Of a stretch of 64,000 nt of DNA, positions 28,822-38,581 are shown one piece after another. The stretch covers positions 3,534,499 through 3,598,498 of the forward strand of contig NZ_CP039456.1 in the NCBI RefSeq assembly GCF_006974145.1. The letters run 5' to 3'. The notes beneath the pieces were generated by a model that was not told the DNA's origin, searched no databases, and was given only the letters and a program-made list of their open reading frames with translations. A program made the translations under genes and the position numbers. Within the stretch, counting starts at the first letter, position 1. Every line of letters begins with the position of its first letter. This DNA is from Changchengzhania lutea (GTDB lineage: Bacteria > Bacteroidota > Bacteroidia > Flavobacteriales > Flavobacteriaceae).

Positions 28822-29568
28822 ATGAAACTATTAGAAGGAAAAACAGCTATTATCACGGGAGCCAGTCGAGGAATTGGTAAAGGCATTGCTCAAGTATTTG
28901 CAGCTCAAGGCGCAAACGTCGCGTTCACGTATAGCTCATCTGTTGAAGCAGCTAATGCATTAGAAAAAGAATTAAATGACTTGGGCATCAAGTCGAAAGG
29001 TTATAAAAGTAACGCGGCAAGCTTTGATGAAGCCCAGCAATTAGCCGAAGATGTTTTAAAGGAATTTGGCAACATTGACATATTGGTTAATAATGCAGGA
29101 ATTACCAAAGACAATTTATTAATGCGTATGGGTGAGGAAGATTTTGATACGGTAATAGAAGTGAATTTAAAATCAGTCTTTAATATGACTAAAGCTGTGC
29201 AACGCACGATGCTTAAGCAGCGAAAAGGGTCCATTATCAATATGAGTTCGGTTGTTGGTGTTAAAGGCAATGCAGGTCAAACCAATTACGCGGCTTCAAA
29301 GGCGGGTATTATTGGGTTTTCAAAATCTGTAGCGTTAGAATTGGGTTCAAGAAACATAAGAAGTAACGTTGTTGCTCCTGGTTTTATTGAAACCGAGATG
29401 ACTGCAAAATTAGATGAAGAGGTAGTAAAAGGTTGGAGAGCAGCTATACCCTTAAAACGCGGCGGAACTCCAGAAGATATTGCCAATGTGTGTGTGTTTT
29501 TAGCCAGCGATATGAGTGCCTATGTTACAGGGCAAACACTTCATGTTGATGGTGGCATGCTAACATAA
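28822..29568 (+). CDS. fabG: 3-oxoacyl-[acyl-carrier-protein] reductase
   Basis: NADPH-dependent SDR of fatty acid synthesis, 248 aa. TGASRGIGKG (about 12-21), NNAGIT (about 90), catalytic Ser in NMSSVVG (about 140), YAASK (Tyr154/Lys158) and VAPGFIETEMT are all present. Its upstream region carries the hairpin leader shared with ugd and a DUF4258-like gene, and a MITE lies beyond that. Confidence 0.95.
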   Translation: MKLLEGKTAIITGASRGIGKGIAQVFAAQGANVAFTYSSSVEAANALEKELNDLGIKSKGYKSNAASFDEAQQLAEDVLKEFGNIDILVNNAGITKDNLLMRMGEEDFDTVIEVNLKSVFNMTKAVQRTMLKQRKGSIINMSSVVGVKGNAGQTNYAASKAGIIGFSKSVALELGSRNIRSNVVAPGFIETEMTAKLDEEVVKGWRAAIPLKRGGTPEDIANVCVFLASDMSAYVTGQTLHVDGGMLT

Positions 29569-29615
29569 TAATTTATAGATTGACCATTTTAGTTATCTAA
29601 AAGCGTCAAGAATAC

Positions 29616-31649
29616 ATGCAAACTGAAACACTATTCTATATTATAATTGCAGGAATAATAGCGCTATTTTTAGCGCTTTTTCAGTATTGGTACAAATCAA
29701 AAAATAAATCAAATTTACAAATTGCTTTTACGGTTTTAAGATTTGTGACCTATTTTTCGATGCTTTTACTCATTATTAACCCTAAGTTTGAACAAAACAC
29801 ACTTTCCATAGAGAAACCTAATCTGGCTGTAGCAATAGATAATTCTGCCTCTGTAGAACACCTTGGAAGAAGTCATCAAGTTTCTGCTTTTCTAAATGAA
29901 ATAAAAGAAAATAAAGATTTACAAAGCAAATTTAATATTGAATTTTACACCTTTGGGGAAGCTTTAAAAGCATCAGATTCTACGACATTCATAGAAGAAC
30001 AAACCAATATCTCAGAGGTCTTTACTGAGCTGTCCCAAATTTACAAAAAAACGATAGCACCAATTCTGTTAATTTCAGATGGCAATCAAACTTATGGTGA
30101 TGATTATGAATATACATCTCTAGTTCATAATCAAGCAATCTTTCCCGTTATTCTGGGTGATACCGTAAATTACACCGACTTAAAAATCGAACAGCTTAAT
30201 GTTAATAAGTATGGCTATTTAAAAAACCGCTTTCCCGTTGAAGCCATAGTGGTTTATAATGGTAGCAAGTCTTTGAATTCACAATTTGAAGTAAAACAAA
30301 ATGGTATTAAAATTTATAGCGAGACCGTCACTTTTTCAAAGAGCAACAATTCCAAAACTATCAATTTTACATTACCAGCAAATAGGGTAGGAGTTTCAAG
30401 CTATAAAGCCACGATTGTTCCTATTCAAAATGAAAAGAATAAAATAAACAACTCGCAAAATTTTGCTATTGAAATCATAAATGAACAAACCAAAATTGCG
30501 GTTATTAGTGATTTATTGCATCCAGATTTAGGTGTTTTAAAAAAGAGCATTGAAACAAACGAACAGCGTTCAATTCAATCCATGAATCCAAAAAAGGCTT
30601 TGTCTCAAATAAATGATTTTCAATTATTTATACTTTATCAACCAAACAATTCATTTAAAAAATTAATTCAAAGTTTAGATAGGGAAAATAAAAACCGATT
30701 TGTTATTGCCGGATCTAAAACCGATTTAAGCTTTCTTAATACAGTAAATAAAATTTATCAGTTTGAAACCACGAGCCAATATGAAGATTATCAAGCTGCA
30801 TTAAATCCTTCCTATGCACCATTTATTATAGACGATATTAATTTTGAATCTTTTCCGCCAATAGTATCTAATTACGGTCGAGTTGATTTTTCAATTCCGT
30901 TTGATGTAATTTTGAACAAAACACTAAATGGTATTTCAATTGATCAACCACTATTGGCCACATTTGAAACCAATGGCAGGAGGGAAGCCGTGCTGTTTGG
31001 AGAAAATGTATGGAAATGGCGCGCCCAAAGCTATCTCAATTCCAAATCGTTTAACGGGTTTGATGATTTTTTCGGTAAGCTAATTCAGTATTTGGCATCT
31101 AATAAACAACGCGATCGGCTCAATGTAGACTACGAATCCTTTTATAATGGCAATACGAATATCATCATTAAGGCGCAGTACTTTGATGCCAATTATGTTT
31201 TTGATGGTAGGGAAACTATTGAAATGGTTCTAAAAGATGAGTCGTCAAAAGAAACAAAAACCCTCCCTTTTGTATTAAAAAACAATAGCTATCAACTGAA
31301 TTTAAACGGAATGGCTCCCTCATCATATAGTTTTACTGTCAGAACCCAGAACAACAAAATGTCGAAATCAGGACGGTTTCAAATTTTAGATTACAATGTT
31401 GAGCAAAAGTTTTTGAATGCCAATGTAACAAAGTTGCACCAAGTAGCAACTAACAGTCAAGGTAAAAGCTATTTTATTGACAAGATTGAGGGTTTAATAC
31501 CTGAATTATTAAAGGATAATCGTTTCCAATCCATCCAAAAAAACAATAAAAATATCATACCTTTGATAGATTGGAAATACCTACTTATACTCATCATACT
31601 AAACCTCACTTTAGAGTGGTTTTTACGGAAATATAACGGATTAATTTAA
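29616..31649 (+). CDS. Membrane-anchored VWA-like protein
   Basis: 677 aa. Two N-terminal transmembrane segments (about 6-25 and 36-57) and one near the C-terminus (about 656-672) frame a periplasmic region. The first part has AVAIDNSASV and LLISDGNQTYGDDYEY, the DxSxS-type pattern of a von Willebrand A domain. Aerotolerance-type and glutamine-amidotransferase-like membrane proteins of Bacteroidota share this design. No further domain is recognised. It follows fabG by 47 nt and precedes the prohibitin gene by 10 nt, so the three may be cotranscribed. Confidence 0.7.
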   Translation: MQTETLFYIIIAGIIALFLALFQYWYKSKNKSNLQIAFTVLRFVTYFSMLLLIINPKFEQNTLSIEKPNLAVAIDNSASVEHLGRSHQVSAFLNEIKENKDLQSKFNIEFYTFGEALKASDSTTFIEEQTNISEVFTELSQIYKKTIAPILLISDGNQTYGDDYEYTSLVHNQAIFPVILGDTVNYTDLKIEQLNVNKYGYLKNRFPVEAIVVYNGSKSLNSQFEVKQNGIKIYSETVTFSKSNNSKTINFTLPANRVGVSSYKATIVPIQNEKNKINNSQNFAIEIINEQTKIAVISDLLHPDLGVLKKSIETNEQRSIQSMNPKKALSQINDFQLFILYQPNNSFKKLIQSLDRENKNRFVIAGSKTDLSFLNTVNKIYQFETTSQYEDYQAALNPSYAPFIIDDINFESFPPIVSNYGRVDFSIPFDVILNKTLNGISIDQPLLATFETNGRREAVLFGENVWKWRAQSYLNSKSFNGFDDFFGKLIQYLASNKQRDRLNVDYESFYNGNTNIIIKAQYFDANYVFDGRETIEMVLKDESSKETKTLPFVLKNNSYQLNLNGMAPSSYSFTVRTQNNKMSKSGRFQILDYNVEQKFLNANVTKLHQVATNSQGKSYFIDKIEGLIPELLKDNRFQSIQKNNKNIIPLIDWKYLLILIILNLTLEWFLRKYNGLI

Positions 31650-31659
31650 ACTAAAAAGA

Positions 31660-32475
31660 ATGGAAAGATTACCAAAAATTGCATTGCCAATAATTATAGC
31701 AATTATTGCTTTAATAATATTAATAACCAAATCAGCAGTAACCATAGATTCTGGAGAGGCTGGAGTACTTTTTAAAACCTTTGGGGAAGGTGTTGTTATT
31801 GATGAACCACCAATGGGAGAAGGTTTTCATATTGTTGCTCCTTGGAACAAGGTATTTGTTTACGAAGTACGTCAGCAAGAACTTTTTGAAAAAATGAAAG
31901 TGTTATCTTCAAACGGATTGGAAATTCAAATTGATGCTTCGGCTTGGTACGAACCTGTTTATAAGGATCTGGGAAATTTACACCAATCTCTTGGTCAAGA
32001 TTATTTGCAGCGAGTTATTCAACCTGCAATTCGTAGCGCCGCTCGTAGTGTAGTAGGTCGATATACGCCTGAGCAATTATATTCAAGCAAGCGGGACGCT
32101 ATTCAAGATGAGATTTTTGAGGAAACAAAAAAAATTCTTGAAAAGCAGTTTGTACAGTTAAACGAAGTACTTGTTCGTGATGTCACTTTACCAAATACCA
32201 TTAAGGACGCTATTGAGCGTAAATTAAAGCAAGAGCAAGAATCTTTAGAATATGAGTTTAGATTGGTAACGGCAGCAAAAGAAGCAGAAAAAGTAATTAT
32301 TGAGGCTGAAGGAAAAGCAGAGTCAAACCGGATTTTAAGTGCCTCTTTAACCGATAAAATTTTACAGGATAAAGGTATCGATGCGACTATGAAATTAGCA
32401 GAATCACCTAATAGTAAAATAATTGTTATTGGTTCGGGAGATAGTGGTTTACCTATTATTTTAGGAAATCAATAA
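31660..32475 (+). CDS. Prohibitin-family (SPFH/Band 7) protein
   Basis: 271 aa. A single N-terminal transmembrane helix (about 8-28), then the SPFH domain (VDSGEAGVLFKTFGEG..DEPPMGEGFHIVAPW) with VFVYEVRQQE and SYQ-like LHQSLGQDYLQRVIQPAIRSAAR. The C-terminal coiled coil is rich in E and K (KEAEKVIIEAEGKAES), as in prohibitins. Thought to form membrane-bound rings; its partners here are unknown. Confidence 0.92.
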   Translation: MERLPKIALPIIIAIIALIILITKSAVTIDSGEAGVLFKTFGEGVVIDEPPMGEGFHIVAPWNKVFVYEVRQQELFEKMKVLSSNGLEIQIDASAWYEPVYKDLGNLHQSLGQDYLQRVIQPAIRSAARSVVGRYTPEQLYSSKRDAIQDEIFEETKKILEKQFVQLNEVLVRDVTLPNTIKDAIERKLKQEQESLEYEFRLVTAAKEAEKVIIEAEGKAESNRILSASLTDKILQDKGIDATMKLAESPNSKIIVIGSGDSGLPIILGNQ

Positions 32476-32559
32476 GAAGCACTCAAGATTTTCGATTGTT
32501 TTTGATTTTAAATACCAAAAACAATGAAATCACTAATAATCTGAAAAAAGATAACAATC

Positions 32560-32592
32560 TTTGGAATTGTTAGATATAATTTCAGATATTTG
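32560..32592 (+). promoter_or_regulatory. Probable promoter of the his operon
   Basis: TTTG at 32560-32563 and GATATTTG at 32585-32592 (one mismatch to TAnnTTTG) with a 21-nt spacer. It lies just before the His leader peptide, as needed for attenuation. Confidence 0.45.
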
Positions 32593-32609
32593 TAACACAA
32601 AATCAAAAC

Positions 32610-32663
32610 ATGAACTTTATTCAAATCCATCATCATTTTCATATTTGCCCTCAAGCGAAGTGA
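32610..32663 (+). CDS. hisL: his operon leader peptide (17 aa)
   Basis: A short frame MNFIQIHHHFHICPQAK ending in TGA at 32661. Four His codons among five residues (32628-32642) fit a ribosome-stalling leader of an amino-acid attenuator. It lies directly before a strong hairpin with T-run and 107 nt before hisG. The end of this frame, CTCAAGCG (32650-32657), can pair with CGTTTGAG in the terminator's 5' arm, giving the antiterminator when the ribosome stalls on His codons. Too short for normal gene finding. Confidence 0.88.
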   Translation: MNFIQIHHHFHICPQAK

Positions 32664-32693
32664 AAATGTATTGAATAAATTCAAAATATATTT

Positions 32694-32727
32694 AAACCCG
32701 TTTGAGACAATCAAGCGGGTTTTTTAA
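32694..32727 (+). terminator. Attenuator terminator of the his operon
   Basis: 5' arm AAACCCGTTTGA and 3' arm TCAAGCGGGTTT pair over 12 bp with one G-U, with loop GACAA and then a T-run. It forms when the leader is translated to its stop. The 5' arm also pairs with 32650-32657. Confidence 0.88.
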
Positions 32728-32769
32728 TTTTAGTTCGCATAAATTGTTTCAAACTCATAAAAATGAAAA

Positions 32770-33627
32770 ATGAGTAAATTAAAAATTGCAGTACAAAAAT
32801 CAGGACGTTTACATGACGATTCCATGGCTTTATTAAAGGATATTGGTATTTCTATAGATAATGGAAAAGATCAATTAAAGGCTTCCGCAAAAAATTTCCC
32901 AGTCGAAGTCTTTTATTTAAGAAATGGTGATATTCCACAATATTTAAAAGATGGCGTTGTTGATGTGGCCATAATTGGCGAAAACGTATTGATTGAAAAA
33001 GGCAATGATATTCTTATTGCAGAAAAATTAGGATTCTCAACGTGTAGAGTGTGTATTGCGGTTCCTAAAGCCATGACATACAATAGTATGAATGATTTGG
33101 AAGGTAAGCGTATTGCTACCTCGTATCCAAATACGGTCAATCAATATCTTAAAGAAAAGGGCATCAATGCGAACCTTCATATTATTAATGGTTCCGTAGA
33201 AATAGCGCCTAATATTGGCTTAGCAGATGCTATTTGCGATATTGTGTCTAGCGGAAGTACCTTATTCAAAAATAATCTGAAGGAGGTTGAAACTATTTTA
33301 AAATCTGAAGCGGTACTAGCTGTTTCCCCTCTTTTAAGTATAGAAAAGCAAGCCATATTAGATAAAATTCAATTTAGAATTCAATCCGTTCTAAAAGGCA
33401 GGCAATCCAAATACATATTGTTGAATGCACCTAACAACAAATTACAAGATATTATAAACGTTCTTCCAGGAATGAAAAGCCCGACGGTATTGCCACTTGC
33501 CGAGGCCGGTTGGAGTTCTGTGCATTCCGTTATAAATAAAAACCAGTTTTGGGATGTGATTGACGAACTGAAAAACAAAGGTGCCCAAGGTATTTTGGTT
33601 TGTCCAATCGAAAAAATGGTGCTTTAA
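32770..33627 (+). CDS. hisG: ATP phosphoribosyltransferase, long form
   Basis: First committed step of histidine synthesis, 285 aa. The catalytic domain opens with KIAVQKSGRL and has DVAIIGENVL, RIATSYPN and the PRPP-binding ADAICDIVSSGSTL. The C-terminal ACT-like regulatory domain (about 215-285) contains LPGMKSPTVLPLAEAGW, showing the long form that is feedback-inhibited by histidine. First structural gene after the attenuator. Confidence 0.96.
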   Translation: MSKLKIAVQKSGRLHDDSMALLKDIGISIDNGKDQLKASAKNFPVEVFYLRNGDIPQYLKDGVVDVAIIGENVLIEKGNDILIAEKLGFSTCRVCIAVPKAMTYNSMNDLEGKRIATSYPNTVNQYLKEKGINANLHIINGSVEIAPNIGLADAICDIVSSGSTLFKNNLKEVETILKSEAVLAVSPLLSIEKQAILDKIQFRIQSVLKGRQSKYILLNAPNNKLQDIINVLPGMKSPTVLPLAEAGWSSVHSVINKNQFWDVIDELKNKGAQGILVCPIEKMVL

Positions 33628-33637
33628 AGCAAAGGCT

Positions 33638-34921
33638 ATGCAAATTATAGATAATCCTAATAGAAGTGAATGGTCAGATATTTTAAAACGGCCTACGCAG
33701 ACAGTCTATGCTATTGAAGCGACAGTAAATCAGATTTTTGATGACGTAAAGCGAGAAGGTGATGTGGCTATTAAAAAATATACATCGCAGTTTGATAAGG
33801 TTGATTTAAATTCAAACATGGTTTCAGAAGAAGAGATTGAAACTGCCATTTCCCGTGTTCCCAAAAAGCTACAGAATGCCATAAAAACTGCAAAACAAAA
33901 TATAGAAGTTTTTCATGCTGCCCAGAAAACATCAAGAATAGAAGTAGAAACCACTGCAGGCGTACAATGTTGGCAAGAAAAACGTCCCATTGAAAAAGTG
34001 GGATTATATATTCCAGGAGGCACTGCACCCTTGTTTTCAACGGTTTTAATGCTTGCTGTTCCAGCACAAATTGCAGGTTGTAAAACGATTGTATTATGCT
34101 CGCCACCAAATAAAAAAGGTGCCCTAGCACCAGAAATTCTATTCGCGGCAAAATTGTGCGGGGTGACTAAAATTATAAAAGTTGGTGGCATTCAAGCCAT
34201 AGCCGGTTTAACATTTGGAACCGATACGATTCCCCAAGTATATAAAATTTTTGGTCCAGGAAATCAGTTTGTCACAGTAGCAAAACAATTGGCAACTAAG
34301 TATGGTGTTGCTATTGATATGCCTGCTGGCCCAAGTGAATTATTAATAGTTGCAGATGCCAACGCCAATGCAGCCTATATCGCTTCGGATTTGTTGAGTC
34401 AAGCTGAACACGGCACAGACAGTCAGGTTATTTTAGTGGCCACATCAAGAAAGTTAATTGATTTGGTTTCAAGAGAAGTCGAGAAGCAATTAAAGGTGCT
34501 TCCGCGTAAAGCGATTGCAGCAAAAGCAATAGTGAATTCCAAACTGATCTTTGTTGGAAATGATGAAATAGCATTACAACTCATAAATGAATATGGCCCA
34601 GAACACTTCATTATTTGCAGCAAAAACGAATCTTTTTTTGTGGATGGTATTTCCAATGCGGGTTCAGTTTTTATAGGAGATTATACGCCAGAGAGTGCCG
34701 GCGATTATGCATCAGGAACCAATCATACCCTACCCACTAACGGATTTAGTAAAGCCTATTCTGGAGTGAATTTAGATAGTTTTCTAAAGGCTATGACCTT
34801 TCAAAAGATTTCAAAAGAAGGCTTGTTAAATATTGGTGAAACTATAGAACTGATGGCTGAGGCAGAAGGTTTACAGGCTCACAAAAACGCGGTGTCAATC
34901 CGATTAAAAGATTTGAAATAA
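33638..34921 (+). CDS. hisD: Histidinol dehydrogenase
   Basis: Last two steps of histidine synthesis with NAD+ and zinc, 427 aa. Visible are GLYIPGGTAPLFSTVLM, KVGGIQAIAGLTFGT, PAGPSELLIVADANA, the zinc-binding QAEHGTDSQV, NEYGPEHFII and GDYASGTNHTLPT. Start at 33638 (MQIIDNPNR) gives the normal N-terminus; an earlier in-frame ATG lies inside hisG. It begins 10 nt after the hisG stop and overlaps hisC by one base (TAATG). Confidence 0.96.
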   Translation: MQIIDNPNRSEWSDILKRPTQTVYAIEATVNQIFDDVKREGDVAIKKYTSQFDKVDLNSNMVSEEEIETAISRVPKKLQNAIKTAKQNIEVFHAAQKTSRIEVETTAGVQCWQEKRPIEKVGLYIPGGTAPLFSTVLMLAVPAQIAGCKTIVLCSPPNKKGALAPEILFAAKLCGVTKIIKVGGIQAIAGLTFGTDTIPQVYKIFGPGNQFVTVAKQLATKYGVAIDMPAGPSELLIVADANANAAYIASDLLSQAEHGTDSQVILVATSRKLIDLVSREVEKQLKVLPRKAIAAKAIVNSKLIFVGNDEIALQLINEYGPEHFIICSKNESFFVDGISNAGSVFIGDYTPESAGDYASGTNHTLPTNGFSKAYSGVNLDSFLKAMTFQKISKEGLLNIGETIELMAEAEGLQAHKNAVSIRLKDLK

Positions 34922-35955
34922 TGGATATTCAAAACTTGATAAGGCCTTCAATAAAAGCACTTAAACCGTACTCTTCTGCACGTGATGAATTTCAAGGTAG
35001 TAATGAGACTATGGTGTTTTTAGATGCCAATGAAAACCCATTTAATAATGGAATCAATAGATATCCAGATCCACAGCAGGGAGCACTTAAGTCAGTATTA
35101 TCAGATATTAAAGGTATTGCTCCGGCAAATATTCTATTAGGCAATGGCAGTGATGAAGTTCTTGATTTAATTTACAGAGCATTCTGTGAACCCAATCAAG
35201 ATAATGTCATCATTTTGCCTCCAACTTACGGTATGTATGAGGTGTTGGCCAATCTGAATGCCGTTGAGATTCGTAAGGTAAATTTACTTGAGAACTTTCA
35301 ACCCAATGCCGAAGCTATTCTAAGTATTATAGATAATAATAGCAAAGTACTTTTTCTATGTTCGCCCAATAATCCCACCGGAAATAGTTTCAGTCAAGAA
35401 AGTGTAGAAGTACTTTTAACGAATTTTAAAGGCATCGTTGTTATTGATGAAGCGTATATTGATTTTTCAAAAGGAGCAAGTTGGTTAAAGCGATTAGAAG
35501 AATTCCCTAATTTAATTATCACCCAGACCTTATCCAAAGCTTATGGTATGGCGGGAATACGCCTAGGTATTTGTTATGCTTCGGCAGATATAATCTCCGT
35601 TTTGAATACCATAAAACCGCCATATAATATCAATGAACTAACGCAGCAAAAAGCAATAGAACAGTTGGGTGTAGTGGATTTGGCAAAAAACCAAATAGCG
35701 GCTATTCTTGAGGAACGTGAGAAATTGATAGCCGAATTAAATCAGGTTACCTTTGTTTCAAAAATTCATCCTTCTGATGCCAATTTCATATTAATAAAAG
35801 TCGATGACGCCACACTGCGTTATAATCAATTGATCGAACAGGGTATTGTGACTAGAAACCGAACCACGCAACCTGGATGCAATAATTGCTTAAGATTAAC
35901 GATTGGCACTTCAGATGAGAATAAAAAACTAATAAAAACCTTAAAGTCTATATAA
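34921..35955 (+). CDS. hisC: Histidinol-phosphate aminotransferase
   Basis: PLP enzyme, 344 aa, class I/II fold. [38 protein letters not shown] and the PLP lysine in [14 protein letters not shown] (about 204) are present. TAATG overlaps with hisD upstream and hisB downstream show translational coupling. Confidence 0.96.
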   Translation: MDIQNLIRPSIKALKPYSSARDEFQGSNETMVFLDANENPFNNGINRYPDPQQGALKSVLSDIKGIAPANILLGNGSDEVLDLIYRAFCEPNQDNVIILPPTYGMYEVLANLNAVEIRKVNLLENFQPNAEAILSIIDNNSKVLFLCSPNNPTGNSFSQESVEVLLTNFKGIVVIDEAYIDFSKGASWLKRLEEFPNLIITQTLSKAYGMAGIRLGICYASADIISVLNTIKPPYNINELTQQKAIEQLGVVDLAKNQIAAILEEREKLIAELNQVTFVSKIHPSDANFILIKVDDATLRYNQLIEQGIVTRNRTTQPGCNNCLRLTIGTSDENKKLIKTLKSI

Positions 35956-37088
35956 TGAAACGCGTACTTTTTATTGATAGAGATGGCACAATAATTAAAG
36001 AACCTGCAGATGAGCAAATTGACTCGTTGGATAAGTTGGGGTTCTACCCAAAAGTATTCGAATATTTGGGGAAAATTGCTAGAGAATTAGATTTTGAAAT
36101 GGTTATGATTACTAATCAAGATGGATTAGGGACTACAGATTTCCCTGAAACTGATTTCTGGCCCATTCATAATTTTATCATTAAGTGTTTTAAAGATCAA
36201 GGCATCGACTTCAAAGAACAGTTTATTGACAGAACATTTGCAAAAGACAATGCGCCAACAAGAAAGCCGAATACAGGTTTATTGACAAAATATTTCTCTG
36301 ATGATTATGATTTAGAAAACTCATTTGTTATTGGCGATCGATTAACCGATATAGAGTTGGCGAAAAACTTAGGTGCAAAGGGTGTTTTCATAAACGACGA
36401 TACACACTTGGGCACCAATGAAATAACGGTTAAGCGCGAAGCATTAGATAGTTTTATTGCTTTAGAATCTAATGATTGGGAGAACATCTATGCTTTTTTA
36501 AAAACTAAAGAAAGAACAGGTCGTATTGTTAGAAATACAAATGAAACAAAAATTGCCATTGACCTGAATTTAGATGGCACCGGAAAAAGTCAGATGGATA
36601 CGGGATTAGCATTTTTCGATCATATGTTGGATCAAATTGCACGTCACGGTCAGTTAGACCTAACTATAAAAGTAGATGGCGATCTGGATGTCGATGAGCA
36701 TCACACTATAGAGGATACAGCCATTGCTTTAGGCGAATTATTCAATACGGTTTTAGGCAATAAATTGGGCATTGAACGTTATGGCTTTTGCTTGCCAATG
36801 GACGATTGCTTGTCTCAAGTTGCCATTGATTTTGGAGGTAGAAATTGGCTGGTCTGGGAAGTCGATTTTAAACGTGAAATGATTGGTAAAATGCCTACTG
36901 AAATGTTTTATCATTTTTTTAAATCATTCACAGACGGAGCAAAATGTAATCTAAACATCAAAGCAGAAGGCACCAATGAGCACCATAAAATTGAAGCCAT
37001 ATTTAAAGCCTTCGCAAAAGCAATTAAAATGGCCGTAAAACGCGATGTTGAAAAAATGATCCTGCCTTCAACGAAAGGCATGCTATAA
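35955..37088 (+). CDS. hisB: Bifunctional histidinol-phosphatase / imidazoleglycerol-phosphate dehydratase
   Basis: 377 aa fusion. The N-terminal HAD phosphatase has FIDRDGTI (nucleophile near Asp8) and [17 protein letters not shown]. The C-terminal dehydratase (about 180-377) has [31 protein letters not shown] and the final [17 protein letters not shown] with metal-binding histidines. Bifunctional form as in enterobacteria and Bacteroidota. The spacer after it carries a CCCC..GGGG repeat. Confidence 0.96.
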   Translation: MKRVLFIDRDGTIIKEPADEQIDSLDKLGFYPKVFEYLGKIARELDFEMVMITNQDGLGTTDFPETDFWPIHNFIIKCFKDQGIDFKEQFIDRTFAKDNAPTRKPNTGLLTKYFSDDYDLENSFVIGDRLTDIELAKNLGAKGVFINDDTHLGTNEITVKREALDSFIALESNDWENIYAFLKTKERTGRIVRNTNETKIAIDLNLDGTGKSQMDTGLAFFDHMLDQIARHGQLDLTIKVDGDLDVDEHHTIEDTAIALGELFNTVLGNKLGIERYGFCLPMDDCLSQVAIDFGGRNWLVWEVDFKREMIGKMPTEMFYHFFKSFTDGAKCNLNIKAEGTNEHHKIEAIFKAFAKAIKMAVKRDVEKMILPSTKGML

Positions 37089-37117
37089 GCCCCCTAGCCC
37101 CCAAAGGGGGAATTTCA
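37087..37117 (-). repeat. CCCCTTTGGGG-TAGGGG dispersed repeat, copy 1 (hisB-hisH spacer)
   Basis: Read on the minus strand: TTCCCCCTTTGGGGGCTAGG and a further GGGG tail. Starts at the hisB stop. It is the inverse orientation of copies 2-4. GC-rich against an AT-rich background. Confidence 0.75.
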
Positions 37118-37164
37118 AGATTTGTTTAAAATGCAAATTGAAATTTTAATGAAATTTAAAAAAA

Positions 37165-37806
37165 ATGAGTAAATCTATAGGTTTGAGTAAGCGTCCTTCC
37201 CCTTTGGGGAAGCTAGAAGGGGCTTCTTCTTTAGTCATTATTAATTACGGCGCTGGCAACATAAAAAGTATCCAATTTGCTTTTAAACGATTGGGTTATG
37301 ACGCGGTATTGTCCAACAATCCAGATGAAATATCAGCTGCAGATAAAATTATCTTTCCCGGCGTAGGTGAAGCAAACTCTGCCATGAAGATGTTGAAAGA
37401 AAGTGGTCTCGATCAATTGGTTCCCACCTTAAAGCAACCTGTATTGGGCATTTGTTTAGGCATGCAATTATTATGTAATACTACAGAAGAAGGCGATACG
37501 AAAGGTCTTGGCGTCTTTGATACGGAAGTAAAAAGGTTTTCAAGCGATGTGAAAGTTCCTCATATGGGATGGAATGTCATAAAGGATTTAAAATCCGATT
37601 TATTTAAGGGCATCAAAGAAAATGAATATATGTATTTGGTACATAGCTATTATGCCGAACTTTGCGACCAAGCCATAGCCACAACAGATTATCAGGTAAA
37701 TTATGCTTCAGCCTTACAACATGATAACTTTTATGGCGTTCAATTTCATCCAGAAAAGAGTAGTATTGCAGGAGCACAAATTTTAAGGAATTTTTTAAAT
37801 TTATAA
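37165..37806 (+). CDS. hisH: Imidazole glycerol phosphate synthase, glutaminase subunit
   Basis: Glutamine amidotransferase feeding ammonia to HisF, 213 aa. Catalytic Cys in LGICLGMQLL, and HPEKS with the His-Glu pair near 194. Normal HisH begins at about VIINYGAGNIKS. Here some 20 extra residues (SKRPSPLGKLEGASS) precede it, and they are encoded by a CCCC..GGGG dispersed repeat at 37195-37229. The start might instead be internal, but no closer ATG is seen before VIINYGAGN. Confidence 0.94.
   Translation: MSKSIGLSKRPSPLGKLEGASSLVIINYGAGNIKSIQFAFKRLGYDAVLSNNPDEISAADKIIFPGVGEANSAMKMLKESGLDQLVPTLKQPVLGICLGMQLLCNTTEEGDTKGLGVFDTEVKRFSSDVKVPHMGWNVIKDLKSDLFKGIKENEYMYLVHSYYAELCDQAIATTDYQVNYASALQHDNFYGVQFHPEKSSIAGAQILRNFLNL
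37195..37229 (+). repeat. Dispersed GC-rich repeat, copy 2, in frame at the HisH N-terminus
   Basis: CCTTCCCCTTTGGGGAAGCT followed by AGAAGGGGCTT: same pattern as copies 1, 3 and 4. Translated as part of HisH (RPSPLGKLEGAS). Confidence 0.75.
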
Positions 37807-37813
37807 CAAATAA

Positions 37814-37846
37814 ATTCCCTCTCTTTTGGAGAGGGTTAGGGAGAGG
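37814..37846 (+). repeat. Dispersed GC-rich repeat, copy 3, immediately before hisA
   Basis: TTCCCTCTCTTTTGGAGAGG then GTTAGGGAGAGG, ending at the hisA ATG. The purine-rich end may act as a ribosome-binding site, an inference. Confidence 0.7.
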
Positions 37847-38581
37847 ATGAGAATTATACCAGCCATAGATATTATTGACGGAAAATGTGTGCGTTTAACC
37901 AAAGGCGATTATGGCACTAAAAAAATATATAGTGAAAGTCCGTTAGAAATTGCTAAAGCCTTTGAGGCCTCAGGTATTGAATATTTGCATCTGGTGGACT
38001 TAGATGGAGCTAAAGCGCAACACATTGTGAATTTTAAGGTTTTAGAACAGATTGCCTCTAAAACAATGCTCAAGATTGATTTTGGTGGTGGATTAAAAAC
38101 AAATGAAGATTTGCACATTGCATTTAATTCTGGCGCAAGGCAAATTACTGGTGGCAGTATCGCCGTAAAAGACCCACAAACGTTTGAAGGATGGATTTCT
38201 AAATATGGCGCCGCTAAAATTATTTTAGGTGCCGATAGTGACGATGGTAAAGTGTCCATAAGCGGATGGTTAGAGCAGAGTAAAGAAGAGTTGATTCCGT
38301 TTATAAAGAAATATCAAAAGAAGAGCATCCAGTACGTCATTTGTACTGATATTTCCAAAGATGGCATGCTAGAAGGACCATCTGTAGATTTATACAAAAA
38401 TATTATCTCAGAATGTTCTAACAGTAGTAGCGGTCAGTCTATTAAACTGATAGCTTCTGGTGGTATTTCCTCTATTCAAGAACTACCTATTTTAAAGGAC
38501 ATTGGTTGTGAAGGCGTGATTATTGGGAAAGCTATTTATGAAAATAGAATTAGTTTAAAAGAATTGGAGAAATTTGTGTAG
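37847..38581 (+). CDS. hisA: Phosphoribosylformimino-AICAR phosphate isomerase
   Basis: Ring-opening isomerase, 244 aa, beta/alpha barrel. [22 protein letters not shown] opens at 37847; an in-frame ATG at 37826 would add residues encoded by the repeat and is less likely. Catalytic Asp in AIDI(I/L)DG and in [19 protein letters not shown] near the end binds phosphate. Stop overlaps directly with hisF start (TAGATG). Confidence 0.95.
   Translation: MRIIPAIDIIDGKCVRLTKGDYGTKKIYSESPLEIAKAFEASGIEYLHLVDLDGAKAQHIVNFKVLEQIASKTMLKIDFGGGLKTNEDLHIAFNSGARQITGGSIAVKDPQTFEGWISKYGAAKIILGADSDDGKVSISGWLEQSKEELIPFIKKYQKKSIQYVICTDISKDGMLEGPSVDLYKNIISECSNSSSGQSIKLIASGGISSIQELPILKDIGCEGVIIGKAIYENRISLKELEKFV

Noticed and set aside
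32496-32524. TTGTTTTTG/CAAAAACAA hairpin after the prohibitin gene as a terminator
   Set aside because: Perfect 9-bp stem but A/T only and no T-run, so too weak to call.
33771-34191. Minus-strand frames of 126 and 92 codons
   Set aside because: Shadows of hisD on the other strand.
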